The notes under the pieces: model-generated
What the model saw: only the letters and a program-made list of their open reading frames with translations
What the model was told of the DNA's origin: nothing
Databases searched by the model: none
In this document: positions 44,276 through 57,368 of the stretch, piece by piece
Layout: each line of letters starts with the position of its first letter
Numbering within the stretch: the stretch's first letter is position 1
Assembly (NCBI RefSeq): GCF_018398315.1
Contig: NZ_JAHBRW010000001.1
Coordinates: forward strand, 430,001 to 494,000
Reading direction: 5' to 3'
From: Chelatococcus sp. YT9
Lineage (GTDB): Bacteria > Pseudomonadota > Alphaproteobacteria > Rhizobiales > Beijerinckiaceae
Length of the DNA: 64,000 nucleotides
Program-made: the position numbers and the translations under genes

Positions 44276-44920
44276 TCAGATGTCGCGGCCGTTGACCTCG
44301 ATCTCGAGCTGTGCGGCCAGCTTCTCGACATCGGGCAGGTGTGGCGCGATCGCCAGCGCCTGCCGAAAGGCGGCCAGAGCACTCTTCTTGTCTCCGGCCT
44401 TGCGGAATAGAACACCAAGACCCGTCCAGGCCGTAAAATGGCGTGGTTCCTGCGCAACGGCGCGGCGCAGATCGAGGATAGCCCGCTCGTCGTCGCCCAG
44501 CGACGTGAAGACCACCGCCCGCTTGTTCCAGGCTTCCGCCCAATTCGGCTGGAGAACAACCACACGGTCGAGCAACTCGATCGCCAGTTCATCCTTGTCG
44601 GCACTAGCGGCCGCAATGGCGCGGCTCATGAGGAGGTCGGCCGTATCGCTGCCCGATTGCAGCCACCGCCGCTCGATGAGCCGTGTGATGCCCTTGGTTT
44701 CCTCTTCATCCTGCGACGCTGCCAAACGCGCAAACAGCTCATCGAGCATCGCCCGCCGCGAATCCGAGGGGGGCGCATCAGCCGAGGCTCCGGGGGGCAC
44801 GGGTTCCCCCCCTCCCGGCCGGCCTGCATCCGCCTGAGCGAGGCCGCTTAGCGGCGCGAGGGCCGCGATAAGAAGGGACGCACCAAAAGCCGTCGCGAGA
44901 TGAAAGGACGCATTCCGCAT
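44276..44920 (-). CDS. Exported tetratricopeptide-repeat protein
   Basis: A 214-residue protein with a signal peptide (residues 1-28, ending SGLAQA), a Gly/Pro/Ser-rich linker, and at least two TPR units: AIELLDRVVVLQPNWAEAWN and AILDLRRAVAQEPRHFTAWT, with a third beginning SALAAFRQALAIAP. Such repeats bind partner proteins; the partner is unknown. ATG 44920 is chosen because the signal peptide begins there; the longer frame to 45058 crosses the rpmJ terminator. Small periplasmic TPR proteins of this type are common in alphaproteobacteria. Confidence 0.86.
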   Translation of the reverse strand: MRNASFHLATAFGASLLIAALAPLSGLAQADAGRPGGGEPVPPGASADAPPSDSRRAMLDELFARLAASQDEEETKGITRLIERRWLQSGSDTADLLMSRAIAAASADKDELAIELLDRVVVLQPNWAEAWNKRAVVFTSLGDDERAILDLRRAVAQEPRHFTAWTGLGVLFRKAGDKKSALAAFRQALAIAPHLPDVEKLAAQLEIEVNGRDI

Positions 44921-45011
44921 GGCATCAATGTAGGCCCGAAGGCCGCCCGGGTCAAAACCACGCCAGCGCGTCCCCTCGCACGAGTGTGTGAGTGGCCCCT
45001 GCCGGAAACGC

Positions 45012-45036
45012 AAAAAGCCCGACCATTTGGTCGGGC
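45012..45036 (-). terminator. Rho-independent terminator of rpmJ
   Basis: GCCCGACC-ATTT-GGTCGGGC (45017-45036), followed on the minus strand by TTTTTG. A perfect 8-bp stem located 38 bases after the rpmJ stop. Confidence 0.85.
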
Positions 45037-45073
45037 ACCTCAAGCTTAGCGACAGCAATAAGCCGAAACGCGA

Positions 45074-45199
45074 TTAGCCCTGACGAGCCTTGTAGCGCTT
45101 CTGAGTCTTGTTGATGACGTAGATCCGGCCCTTGCGGCGCACGAGCTGGTTGTCGCGATGACGGCCGCGGACCGATTTGAGCGAGTTGCGGATTTTCAT
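45074..45199 (-). CDS. rpmJ: 50S ribosomal protein L36, zinc-free type
   Basis: A 41-residue ribosomal protein: [20 protein letters not shown], then [21 protein letters not shown]. The four zinc ligands (three Cys and one His) of the classical L36 are absent, so it is the C-minus form normal for alphaproteobacteria. The start ATG is at 45199 and the stop TAA at 45074. Encoded next to tRNA-Val and followed by a strong terminator. Confidence 0.96.
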   Translation of the reverse strand: MKIRNSLKSVRGRHRDNQLVRRKGRIYVINKTQKRYKARQG

Positions 45200-45263
45200 G
45201 TCCGTGGTCTCCGACAAGCCAGCCTTGGAAGCAAAGCTCCCGCGACGTGGCCAATGAAAGTGA

Positions 45264-45338
<75 letters not shown>

Positions 45339-45609
45339 TAAGTCCACAAAAATCAGCCTGGTGGCCGACCCGAGCAGACGAGTGACTGGTTCGCCACCTG
45401 CTGGCCCCTTTTATGCGGCACCCAAGAGGCGCGCAAGAGGGGAAACACCGGCGAAACCGGAAACGGTAGGGCTGGAAGGCCCGGCCCGCTTGCCGGAAGA
45501 TGTGTACGGGTCACATCCGAGGCCGCCGATATAGCTCGACATGATCGGAAGCGCAAGCCACCCAAACGCTCCTGATGAAGCTTTTGTGGCAGGCCTGTGG
45601 AACGTCCAC

Positions 45610-45969
45610 TCAAGCGGCCAGAAGTTTCTCCACCTCGTTGACGAGTTCGCGCAGGTGGAAGGGCTTGGAAAGCACCTTGGCCTCCTTCGGAGCCTGCGAG
45701 TCGGCATTGAGGGCGACCGCCGCGAAACCGGTGATGAACATCACCTTTATATCCGGATCGAGTTCTGTCGCGCGCCGCGCCAGTTCGATGCCGTCCATCT
45801 CCGGCATGACGATGTCGGTCAGAAGAAGCTCGAAAGGCTCCTCCCTCAACCTGTGGTAGGCTGAAAGGCCGTTGTCGAAGGAAGCGACGTCATATCCGGC
45901 GTTCTGGAGAGCCTTCACCAGAAAGCGCCGCATATCGTTGTCATCTTCTGCGAGAAGAATTTTGTTCAT
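45610..45969 (-). CDS. cpdR: Single-domain response regulator CpdR
   Basis: A stand-alone receiver of 119 residues. Phospho-acceptor Asp52 (LLLTDIVMPEMDG), acidic pair in LAEDDNDM and the conserved Lys in VLSKPFHL are present. The last part (FHLRELVNEVEKLLAA) matches CpdR, which in Caulobacter, when unphosphorylated, brings ClpXP and its substrates to the cell pole and drives proteolysis in the cell cycle. ATG 45969 starts MNKILLAEDD; the frame reaches a TTG at 45978 with no support. No adjacent kinase. Confidence 0.92.
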   Translation of the reverse strand: MNKILLAEDDNDMRRFLVKALQNAGYDVASFDNGLSAYHRLREEPFELLLTDIVMPEMDGIELARRATELDPDIKVMFITGFAAVALNADSQAPKEAKVLSKPFHLRELVNEVEKLLAA

Positions 45970-46127
45970 GGCGTTCAATACGCATTACCTCGAACCACGT
46001 TTCCTCCATAAAGCCGCGCTGACGTAAACAGGCGGTGAAGGACCAGGGCTTCAATGGACATGCAGGCCCAAAAAAGCCAAATTGGTGACGCTGCGATGCG
46101 CTTCTGACCTAACAATTGATTGTTGGC

Positions 46128-47018
46128 ATGTCCTACCCTGTCGAACCGGAATTCGAATCGCCCTTTCAGGTCATGGAGCCTCGGGAGCAGACCGTACCTG
46201 CGGTCTTCAACGCCCCCCATTCCGGCCGCATCTACCCGAAGGCCTTCCTTGCGACCGCGCGGCTCGATCCGTTCAGCCTGCGCCGTTCCGAGGACACCCA
46301 TGTGGACGCTCTCTTCGGTGCCGTGGTGGATCTTGGCGCACCACTCCTGAGCGCGAGCTTCCCGCGCGCCTATCTCGACGTCAATCGCGAGCCCTACGAG
46401 CTCGACCCGCGGATGTTCGAGGGCCGCTTGCCGCCCTTCGCCAACACGCGTTCGTTGCGCGTCGCAGGCGGCCTCGGCACCGTGCCCCGCATCGTCGGCG
46501 ACGGTCAGGAGATCTATCGGGAGAAGCTTGCCGTCAGTGAGGCTTTGCGGCGGATCGAGTGGTTGTACAAGCCTTATCACCGCACCCTGCGACAGCTGAT
46601 GTCGCGTACTCTGCGACAGTTTGGCAGCGTTCTCCTCGTGGATTGCCACTCCATGCCGTCGGTCGGCGCTTCGCGCGAGGAGCCGCTTCGGGCGGATTTC
46701 GTCCTCGGAGACCGCTACGGCACGAGTTGCGCGAGCAGCGTCACGCAACGAGTCGAACAAGAACTGCGAGGGCGCGGCTATCGCGTCGTGCGCAACAAGC
46801 CCTACGCGGGCGGGTTCATCACAGAGCATTATGGCGAGCCGAATGCCCGCCGCCATGCGCTCCAGATCGAAACGAACCGGGCGCTCTACATGAACGAGCG
46901 GACGCTGGAGCGCTCGACGGATTTCGAGAAAGTCGCCACGGACTTGAAGCAGGTCTTGATCAAGGTGTTGGCTGCACTTCCGGACGATTTGGCGCCCCGC
47001 GCCATCGCGGCTGAATAA
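46128..47018 (+). CDS. N-formylglutamate amidohydrolase family protein (paralogue 2)
   Basis: A 296-residue family member. Landmarks: AVFNAPHSGRIYPK (zinc-binding His region), SEDTHVDALFG, SFPRAYLDVNREPYELD, LLVDCHSMPS and YGEPNARRHALQIETNRALY. It is only distantly similar to paralogue 1 at 41.3 kb, and no histidine-utilisation genes are near. ATG 46128 is used; a TTG at 46116 would add four residues. Closest use is probably hydrolysis of N-acylated glutamate or a related dipeptide, but that is inference. Confidence 0.92.
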   Translation: MSYPVEPEFESPFQVMEPREQTVPAVFNAPHSGRIYPKAFLATARLDPFSLRRSEDTHVDALFGAVVDLGAPLLSASFPRAYLDVNREPYELDPRMFEGRLPPFANTRSLRVAGGLGTVPRIVGDGQEIYREKLAVSEALRRIEWLYKPYHRTLRQLMSRTLRQFGSVLLVDCHSMPSVGASREEPLRADFVLGDRYGTSCASSVTQRVEQELRGRGYRVVRNKPYAGGFITEHYGEPNARRHALQIETNRALYMNERTLERSTDFEKVATDLKQVLIKVLAALPDDLAPRAIAAE

Positions 47019-47096
47019 AAAGCCTCGCCCGAAGCTCCTGCCGGCTCACACAGCGCTGCTGCGGACGAGAGCCATGCGCAAAACTTGTGCGACAAG

Positions 47097-47190
47097 AAAA
47101 AAGGCCGCCCACTTGCGTGCGCGGCCCAAGTCTAGGGAGGAAACGCCCAAGGAGGGCAGCGGGACAGCAACCTCAGCTGCCGTACCGCAC
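47097..47190 (-). ncRNA. suhB-type (MmgR-like) small RNA
   Basis: Minus-strand RNA upstream of an inositol-monophosphatase-family gene, the location for which the Rfam suhB family is named. Visible parts: promoter CTTGTT (47226-47221), 18-base spacer, CATATT (47202-47197); hairpin GCCC-TCCTT-GGGC (47157-47145); single-stranded GTTTCCTCCCTAGACTT with an anti-Shine-Dalgarno-like CCTCCCT; and a final hairpin GGCCGC...GCGGCC (47126-47103) followed by six T. Members regulate polyhydroxybutyrate in Sinorhizobium (mmgR). The 5' end is estimated to within a few bases. Family assignment is by memory of sequence and context. Confidence 0.75.
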
Positions 47191-47426
47191 TGCAACAATA
47201 TGCCATCGCACCGCACAAAAAACAAGGGCCTTGTCGAAACTTTTGCGCACATCCTTAAAAAAGGAATTCACTGTCTTAGGCTTAGCTGGTTAAAGCGGGT
47301 CACATCGTGTGTGTTGCCGGCGAGCCGTCCTTCAAACTCAGTGGGAGGCGCACCGTGAGCCGACCTCGCGGGTGGGCTCTCGCGGTATAAAGTCCATTGG
47401 CAAATCCAGCCGACAGAGGCGCAAGA

Positions 47427-48209
47427 ATGACTGTCGTCGATATCGCCCGCTTTACCGATGATCTCGCCAGCCGCTCCGGCCAGGTGATCATGCCGTTCTT
47501 CCGTTCCGCGATCCGGGCGGATGACAAGTCGGACGGGCGCGACTTCGACCCGGTGACGGAAGCCGACCGGGCGGCAGAGGCCGTCATGCGGCAGATGATC
47601 AAGTCCACTTTTCCCGCCCACGGGATCTCCGGTGAGGAATTCGGCGAGGAAGAAACAGACGCGGAATATGTCTGGGTGCTCGATCCGATCGACGGGACCA
47701 AGGCGTTCATTTCAGGCCTGCCGCTATGGGGCACGCTGATCGGTCTGAAGCATAGGGGCCAGCCGGTCTACGGGCTCATGCACCAGCCCTTTACAGGCGA
47801 GCGCTTCGTCGGCGATGGGCAAGGTGCCCGGTATCACGGCCCGGCGGGCGATCGCGCCCTCAAGACGCGCGCCTGTCCAAGCCTGGCAGAGGCAACGATC
47901 TCGACCACATCGCCCCATATGTTCAAGGGCGAGACGCTAACGGCCTATAAGCGCGTGGAGGAGGCCTGCCGGCTGCATCGTTATGGCTATGACTGCTATG
48001 CCTACTGCATGGTCGCCGCCGGCCACATCGACCTCGTCATCGAGGCCGGCCTTAAACCCTGCGATATCATCCCGCTCATCCCCATCATCACAGGCGCCGG
48101 CGGCGTCGTGACGAATTGGGAGGGCGGCCCTGTAACGGATGGAGGCAGCGTCGTCGTCGCGGGTGATCCCCGCATTCACGCCGCGGCGCTGTCGCTGCTG
48201 TCGGCCTGA
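47427..48209 (+). CDS. hisN: Histidinol-phosphatase, inositol-monophosphatase type
   Basis: Metal-dependent phosphatase of 260 residues that hydrolyses L-histidinol phosphate in histidine synthesis in organisms lacking HisB phosphatase. The inositol-monophosphatase fold is clear: DFDPVTEADRAAE, ISGEEFGEE and WVLDPIDGTKAFISG bind metals; GAGGVVTNWEGGP is the second motif. HisN-type proteins have this length and the TKAF variant after DPIDG. ATG 47427 is used; a TTG at 47397 is in frame. Its 3' end overlaps the convergent hydrolase gene by 34 bases. Confidence 0.92.
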   Translation: MTVVDIARFTDDLASRSGQVIMPFFRSAIRADDKSDGRDFDPVTEADRAAEAVMRQMIKSTFPAHGISGEEFGEEETDAEYVWVLDPIDGTKAFISGLPLWGTLIGLKHRGQPVYGLMHQPFTGERFVGDGQGARYHGPAGDRALKTRACPSLAEATISTTSPHMFKGETLTAYKRVEEACRLHRYGYDCYAYCMVAAGHIDLVIEAGLKPCDIIPLIPIITGAGGVVTNWEGGPVTDGGSVVVAGDPRIHAAALSLLSA

Positions 48210-49171
48210 GAGGTCAGCGGCCCGGTATCCTCAGTACCGGGCACGAAGGCGTCAAATGCCGCCCAAACGGCCTCGCGAATATCATCCCGCTCCATGAGAA
48301 GCTCGTGACGAGCGCCGGGCAACACGATCGCATGGCCTGATTTGAGATACAGGCTGAAGCGTTCGATGGCCGGAGTCGAAACCACCGGGTCAGCGCCCCC
48401 GGCGATCACGAGCACCTGCGCAGTGATCGACTCGGCCTTCTTGCGCGTATTCAAGGCCGCCATGAAGCGGAAGGCTGCCCGCACCCAGCCGATCGTAGGA
48501 TCACCAAGCCCGAGCTCAGGCATGGCCGCGACCACACCGGCGTTCCGCCCGTAGCGGACGGGATCAGATGTGAGGCGATTGTCGAGGAAGGGCTTCGTTC
48601 CAAGTGGTGTCGCCCCGCCTCCAGGGATGAACCAGCGGGAAAACCCGAAGAACCCAAGCCCTTCCGCAAGGCCGCGCACCACCCTGGGATGGCTGATCCG
48701 CGCGATCGCCAGCATGGGGGCAAGCGCCACCGTCCGCTCGAAGCGATCCTCGCCGGAACTCAGCGCATCGAAGAGGATCGCAGCCCCCATCGAATGCGCG
48801 AGCGCAAAATAAGGCGCCGGACAGTGGATGAGGAGCATCTCGTTGATCACGGCGTCCAGATCACGTCTGTAGCGCCTGAACGAAGCGACATGGCCCTTGC
48901 GGTAGTTTGCAAGCTGGTGGTCAGATCCCCCCTGCCCCCGCCAGTCAAAGGCCACAACGACAAAGCCCCGCCGTGTGAGATCCCCCACCGTCTCGAAGTA
49001 CTTCTCGATGAATTCAGCGCGTCCCTGAAGAATGAGCACGGTTCCGCGGGGCCGCTTGCGCCCGCGCGGCGCCCACCGCGCCACACGCAGATTCACGCCG
49101 TCGCTCGTCGGCACCGTTGTGACGACGGCACCGGGCGGAATCGCATTGTCGGGCGTAGCGAAAAGCTCCAC
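48176..49171 (-). CDS. Alpha/beta hydrolase, lysophospholipase-like
   Basis: A 331-residue serine hydrolase related to lysophospholipase L2/monoacylglycerol lipase. Oxyanion region ILQGRAEFIEKYFE, GXSXG-like nucleophile elbow ALAHSMGAAI, catalytic Asp in GGADPVVST and His in PGARHELLMER. RGQGGSDHQ is a further family motif. No signal peptide. Overlaps the tail of hisN; convergent transcription may limit readthrough. Substrate unknown. Confidence 0.9.
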   Translation of the reverse strand: MELFATPDNAIPPGAVVTTVPTSDGVNLRVARWAPRGRKRPRGTVLILQGRAEFIEKYFETVGDLTRRGFVVVAFDWRGQGGSDHQLANYRKGHVASFRRYRRDLDAVINEMLLIHCPAPYFALAHSMGAAILFDALSSGEDRFERTVALAPMLAIARISHPRVVRGLAEGLGFFGFSRWFIPGGGATPLGTKPFLDNRLTSDPVRYGRNAGVVAAMPELGLGDPTIGWVRAAFRFMAALNTRKKAESITAQVLVIAGGADPVVSTPAIERFSLYLKSGHAIVLPGARHELLMERDDIREAVWAAFDAFVPGTEDTGPLTSQADSSDSAAA

Positions 49172-49268
49172 GGTGACCTCTCAACAACCAAGACCAAGCC
49201 GTATCCTACTGATTTCGCTATTCTAACGCGCGCGTGCCAGCCTGGCCACGATAGAGCACGCAACAGCT

Positions 49269-49297
49269 CTTGAAATGCCAGAACGTCCTTCCCAAAT
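49269..49297 (+). promoter_or_regulatory. Possible heat-shock (sigma-32) promoter of hsp20
   Basis: CTTGAAA at 49269-49275 and CCCAAAT at 49291-49297 separated by 15 bases, resembling RpoH-type -35 and -10 elements, directly upstream of the ROSE leader. The -10 match is imperfect. Confidence 0.5.
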
Positions 49298-49304
49298 CCT
49301 TGTC

Positions 49305-49388
49305 ATGCAGGCCGACAGCGGCTGCATAACGAGCGACACCCGGCCATACCGGCGGGTGCTCCGCATGTCGCTTCTAAGGAGGATATGC
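49305..49388 (+). promoter_or_regulatory. ROSE RNA thermometer in the hsp20 leader
   Basis: Three successive hairpins, each with a bulged G. H1 (49305-49327): ATGCA, bulged G, GCCG / CGGC TGCAT. H2 (49337-49358): CACCCG, bulged G, CC / GGCGGGTG. H3 (49363-49388): GCATGTC, bulged G, CT pairs with the region AAGGAGGATATGC so that the Shine-Dalgarno AAGGAGG is buried; TCGCT fits the ROSE motif UYGCU. The start codon follows one base later. ROSE elements melt on heat shock to allow translation of small heat-shock genes. Confidence 0.85.
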
Positions 49389-49389
49389 T

Positions 49390-49869
49390 ATGCGTCAGTT
49401 TGATTTTGCCCCCCTTTATCGTTCCACGGTCGGCTTTGACCGGCTCTTCTCGCTGCTCGACCAGGCGTCGGGTGTCGATAGTGCATCGACCTATCCGCCC
49501 TACAACATTGAGCGGACCGGCGAGAACGACTACCGCGTCTCGGTCGCCGTCGCGGGCTTCACGGATGAAGACCTCAGCATTGAGGTGAAGGAGAACACGC
49601 TCTCCATCCGCGGCGAAAAGAAGGTCTCGGAAGGCGAACAGAAACCTGATGTCCTCTACCAGGGCATTGCCGCGCGCTCCTTCGAGCGCCGCTTCCAGCT
49701 CGCCGACCATGTGCTCGTCAAGGGCGCTCTCCTTGAGCACGGCCTTCTTCACGTAGATCTCGTACGCGAGATCCCGGAAGCCAAGAAGCCGCGCTTCATC
49801 CCGATCTCCTCGCAGACGGCGAAATCCGTCGAGCCCAAGGTGATCGAGCAGCCGAAGGTGGCGGCGTAA
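49390..49869 (+). CDS. Hsp20 family small heat-shock protein
   Basis: ATP-independent holdase chaperone of 159 residues, IbpA-like. The alpha-crystallin domain lies at about 35-130: YPPYNIERTGENDYRVSVAV, LSIEVKENTLSIRGEKK and FERRFQLADHV, with the closing GLLHVDLVREIPE. The N terminus MRQFDFAPLYRSTVGFDRLF is typical of rhizobial class A HspA proteins. Downstream is a strong terminator, upstream the ROSE leader, so it is a single-gene heat-shock unit. Confidence 0.95.
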   Translation: MRQFDFAPLYRSTVGFDRLFSLLDQASGVDSASTYPPYNIERTGENDYRVSVAVAGFTDEDLSIEVKENTLSIRGEKKVSEGEQKPDVLYQGIAARSFERRFQLADHVLVKGALLEHGLLHVDLVREIPEAKKPRFIPISSQTAKSVEPKVIEQPKVAA

Positions 49870-49972
49870 GCGTCAACCGGCATCGGACGTGGCGTCCGGT
49901 GCCAACCAGGCGGGACGGTGCTTCGCCGTCCGCTTGAGCCAAGATTGCCTGTACCAAGACCTCCAATCCTCA

Positions 49973-50000
49973 AGGCGCCTCCGTCGAGGCGCCTTTTTTT
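49973..50000 (+). terminator. Rho-independent terminator of hsp20
   Basis: AGGCGCCTC-CGTC-GAGGCGCCT (49973-49994), a perfect 9-bp stem running into seven T (49994-50000). Confidence 0.92.
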
Positions 50001-50032
50001 GCGCAAGCTCTGCCCTCCACATCGTCCAACCG

Positions 50033-50899
50033 TCAGAATGACGGCGCGCCGACCTCCGGCAAATCGGGTGGATCGATATCGACCGTCTCGGGTGAAGCCG
50101 GTTCGGACTTCGTCGCCGGAGCGGGCGCCGCCGGCAGAGGCGTTGCTTGTGCCACCGGCGGCGAGGCCGGCTTCGCGCTGTCGCCCTCCTCAGCATCGGA
50201 CTGGAGATCCGAAGGCCTAGCGGGCGGAACAGGGATTTTCGGTAGAGCGGTCCTCGGCAACGTAGCCTTGGGGGTAATTCCCTTCGGCATGGGAGGCGCC
50301 GGGATCACCAGCGGATCCGGCTCGCGTGCCGCGTATTGGTCCCCCCCGCCGCGGCTGTCATACGCATCGTCATCCCAATCCGGGTCGCGCCAACGCGCCT
50401 GGGCTCTGGGCCGCTCACCCCAATCCGGCACGACTTCGGCGATCACCCGGCGACTTATGATAACTCCCTCATAGGCGTCGACCGTGAGCCGCAGAATAGT
50501 GCCCCGGCGATCCATGACCTCCGCGATATAAACGTCACCGCGACGCCGCAGCGGCGTTTCAAGGGAGAAACCTTGCCGCGATAGACTGGCTTCGACAGCG
50601 CGGCGTGGCATGGCGTCGTCGTCATAGGCGCCGGGCGGGGGCGCCCAGGGGCGGCGCGCCCAGGGCGCTTCCGGCACCGGGGCGGGCGGAATGGGCACCT
50701 CGAAGCCAGGAGGCCTGTCGTAATAATATTGTGCAGCAGCTGGCAGGACGCCAGCCGCTAGGGACAGCCCCGCCGCAACGGCCGCTGGGGCGATGAACGC
50801 GATCATTCTGCCAAATCGGCGTTTGCCGGCTGACCGCACAAGAAAGGCGGCGGGCAGTGCAGAACGGAGGGTCGGCTGGGCGGTGTTCTGGCCCGGCAT
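50033..50899 (-). CDS. Exported proline-rich protein of unknown function
   Basis: A 288-residue protein. An internal hydrophobic stretch (MIAFIAPAAVAAGLSLAAG, about residues 32-50) ends with LPAAAQ, a likely signal peptidase site. A small conserved core (about 95-155: SRQGFSLETPLRRRGDVYI then RRGTILRLTVDAYEGVIISR) resembles PepSY-like folds seen in many short alphaproteobacterial exported proteins. The remainder is Pro/Ala-rich. GAGG stands 6 bases before ATG 50899; starting at ATG 50806 would give a more standard signal peptide, so the start is undecided. Function unknown. Confidence 0.75.
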   Translation of the reverse strand: MPGQNTAQPTLRSALPAAFLVRSAGKRRFGRMIAFIAPAAVAAGLSLAAGVLPAAAQYYYDRPPGFEVPIPPAPVPEAPWARRPWAPPPGAYDDDAMPRRAVEASLSRQGFSLETPLRRRGDVYIAEVMDRRGTILRLTVDAYEGVIISRRVIAEVVPDWGERPRAQARWRDPDWDDDAYDSRGGGDQYAAREPDPLVIPAPPMPKGITPKATLPRTALPKIPVPPARPSDLQSDAEEGDSAKPASPPVAQATPLPAAPAPATKSEPASPETVDIDPPDLPEVGAPSF

Positions 50900-50974
50900 A
50901 TTTAACCTCGCACGATACTGATGTTGGGCCGGATTCTAGAATTGATTAAGGCGGGCATACGGCGCCTTTAGAGT

Positions 50975-52033
50975 TTATTCACGATGACCAGCAGCCTCGA
51001 GGAACACGTCAACCTCCTCGGCCGTCGTCGCGAAGGAGGTCACCAGCCGCACCAGGACTTCGTCGTCGCTAGGAGCCTGGTCAGGCGGTGCACTTGTGCC
51101 CGGCCAACGATAGTATACCGCTCCTTTAGACTGCAGCGCGTCATGCATGGCTCGGGGAAGAACCGCGAAGACCTCGTTGCCTTGCACCGGCAGAGCGATT
51201 CGCGCGCCACGCGCCGCGAGACCGTCCGCAAGCCTGTCCGCCATTCCGTTGGCATGACGCGCGAGATCGAGCCAGTGATCGCCGGCGAGATAGGAATCAA
51301 GCTGCGCCGCCAGAAAGCGCCCCTTGGAAAGGAGATGGCCGGATCGTTTGCGGCGCTCCGCCAGATGGCGTGCCCTGGCGCGGTCAAAGACCACAATGGC
51401 CTCGACGCCGAGACAGCCATTCTTGGTGGCGCCAAAAGACATGATGTCGACGCCAGCCTTCCATGTGATCGCGGCGGGCGTAACATCGAGGCGCAGCAGG
51501 GCGTTGGCGAAGCGCGCGCCGTCCAAATGAACCCCAAGCCCATGGGCATGGGCAATCTCGGCGATCGCCGAGATCTCGTGGGCCGTATAGGCGGTGCCCA
51601 CCTCCGTGGCCTGTGTCAGCGACAGAGCCTGCGGAACGACGGCGTGGGGCGGCGGGGCATGTCCGCCGCTCAGAGCAGCCTCAACCGTCGTCGGCGTCAT
51701 CTTGCCGCAGAGACCAGGCAGGCCGATGAGCTTCGCACCGCCGGTGAAGAATTCCGGGGCTCCGCATTCATCTGTAGCAACATGGGCATCAGCATGGCAT
51801 AGCACCGCGCCCCACGGGTCTGTCATCGCGGCGAGGCTGAGCGCGTTGGCGGCCGTCCCGGTCGTTACCAGAAAGACCTCGACCTCCCGTTCAAAGATCG
51901 CCGACAAGCGCGAAGTGACCCTTTCTGTCAACGCATCCGTGCCGTAACCACTTGCCGTTCCTCGGTTAGCCTCGACCAGCGCCTCAAGCACCCGGGAGCT
52001 CGCCCCCACCACATTGTCACTGCCGAAATTCAC
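50975..52033 (-). CDS. Low-specificity L-threonine aldolase family
   Basis: PLP-dependent fold-type I enzyme, 352 residues, splitting threonine to glycine and acetaldehyde, or a related beta-hydroxy amino acid. Landmarks: GYGTDALTERV near residue 33, VTTGTAANALSL, HLDGARFANAL (PLP-binding Asp) and SFGATKNGCLG with the Schiff-base Lys. GAGGAGAG precedes ATG 52033. Encoded alone and divergent from gltB. Confidence 0.9.
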   Translation of the reverse strand: MNFGSDNVVGASSRVLEALVEANRGTASGYGTDALTERVTSRLSAIFEREVEVFLVTTGTAANALSLAAMTDPWGAVLCHADAHVATDECGAPEFFTGGAKLIGLPGLCGKMTPTTVEAALSGGHAPPPHAVVPQALSLTQATEVGTAYTAHEISAIAEIAHAHGLGVHLDGARFANALLRLDVTPAAITWKAGVDIMSFGATKNGCLGVEAIVVFDRARARHLAERRKRSGHLLSKGRFLAAQLDSYLAGDHWLDLARHANGMADRLADGLAARGARIALPVQGNEVFAVLPRAMHDALQSKGAVYYRWPGTSAPPDQAPSDDEVLVRLVTSFATTAEEVDVFLEAAGHRE

Positions 52034-52563
52034 GATCGTTCTCTCCTCGAGCGCATGGCCTCAGCAGCATAGCGAGTGCGACCCGCGTGGCAAAAGCGCC
52101 AACTGAGGGCTAGTTTCGAATGGACGCGAACGAATGAACATTCTGCGACTGGCGCGCAAACGGTCACAAAATTTCGTTCCCAACGCCGATCGGAGAACTT
52201 TGTGTATGCGCACGCCTAATTGGGCGCTTGTGCGGCGGAAAAAAATCTGGCATGTTCCGACGAGTTAGGACAGTGATACTGTCCCATTAGGCTCTGTCTT
52301 GCGAGCGAACTACAGCGGTTGATGGTTTGACGATGGCACGGTCGGTAAAAACGAAACGAGACCAGAAAGCGGCTACGCGCTTCACGCGCGGCTAGCGGGC
52401 TCTCGACGTTTCGTCGCCGCCCGCCGAGGTGCGGACGCGGCGCGCAGCGCGACCGGACCTCCCGAAAAGTCGATGGCTTGCGTCCCTCTGGGCCTCAGGT
52501 GGCCTATACTGGGATTTCAAGTCGTCCTGCGCACTAACGCAGTGTCGAGGGAGGAAGTCTTCC
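52034..52563. other. Long divergent intergenic region upstream of gltB
   Basis: About 530 bases. It contains the 17-bp dyad described separately and a 20-codon frame from ATG 52333 to TAG 52395 (MARSVKTKRDQKAATRFTRG) with unclear status. A TATACT near 52505 could be the gltB -10 element, and GAGGGAGGA at 52547 is the gltB ribosome site. I see no other gene. Confidence 0.45.
52268..52284. promoter_or_regulatory. Perfect dyad, candidate operator
   Basis: GGACAGT-GAT-ACTGTCC, a perfect 7-bp inverted repeat with a three-base centre. Its symmetry and size are those of a site for a dimeric (for example TetR-type) repressor. It lies about 280 bases upstream of gltB and 235 bases upstream of the aldolase start. 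No matching regulator is identified. Confidence 0.5.
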
Positions 52564-57270
<4,707 letters not shown>

Positions 57271-57292
57271 TCGTTTTTTCCTCCACGACGTC

Positions 57293-57368
57293 ATCCCCGG
57301 GCTTGTCCCGGGGATCCCGACACGAGATTGCGCCTTCCGATCGAGATGGCCGGGTCAAGCCCGGCCAT
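57293..57368. repeat. Pair of REP-like palindromes between gltB and gltD
   Basis: ATCCCCGGG-CTTGT-CCCGGGGAT (57293-57315) and ATGGCCGGG-TCAAG-CCCGGCCAT (57346-57368), each with a perfect 9-bp stem and 5-base loop; the loops are near-reverse-complements, so the two copies are in opposite orientation. Flanking GTCATCCCCGG and CCATGACGGGG match the elements at 12.5 kb. Located inside the gltBD transcript, so they may modulate mRNA stability or gltD translation. Confidence 0.85.

Noticed and set aside
47074..47358. + strand frame of 94 codons opposite the suhB-type RNA
   Set aside because: Overlaps a structured RNA with promoter and terminator on the other strand; no ribosome site.
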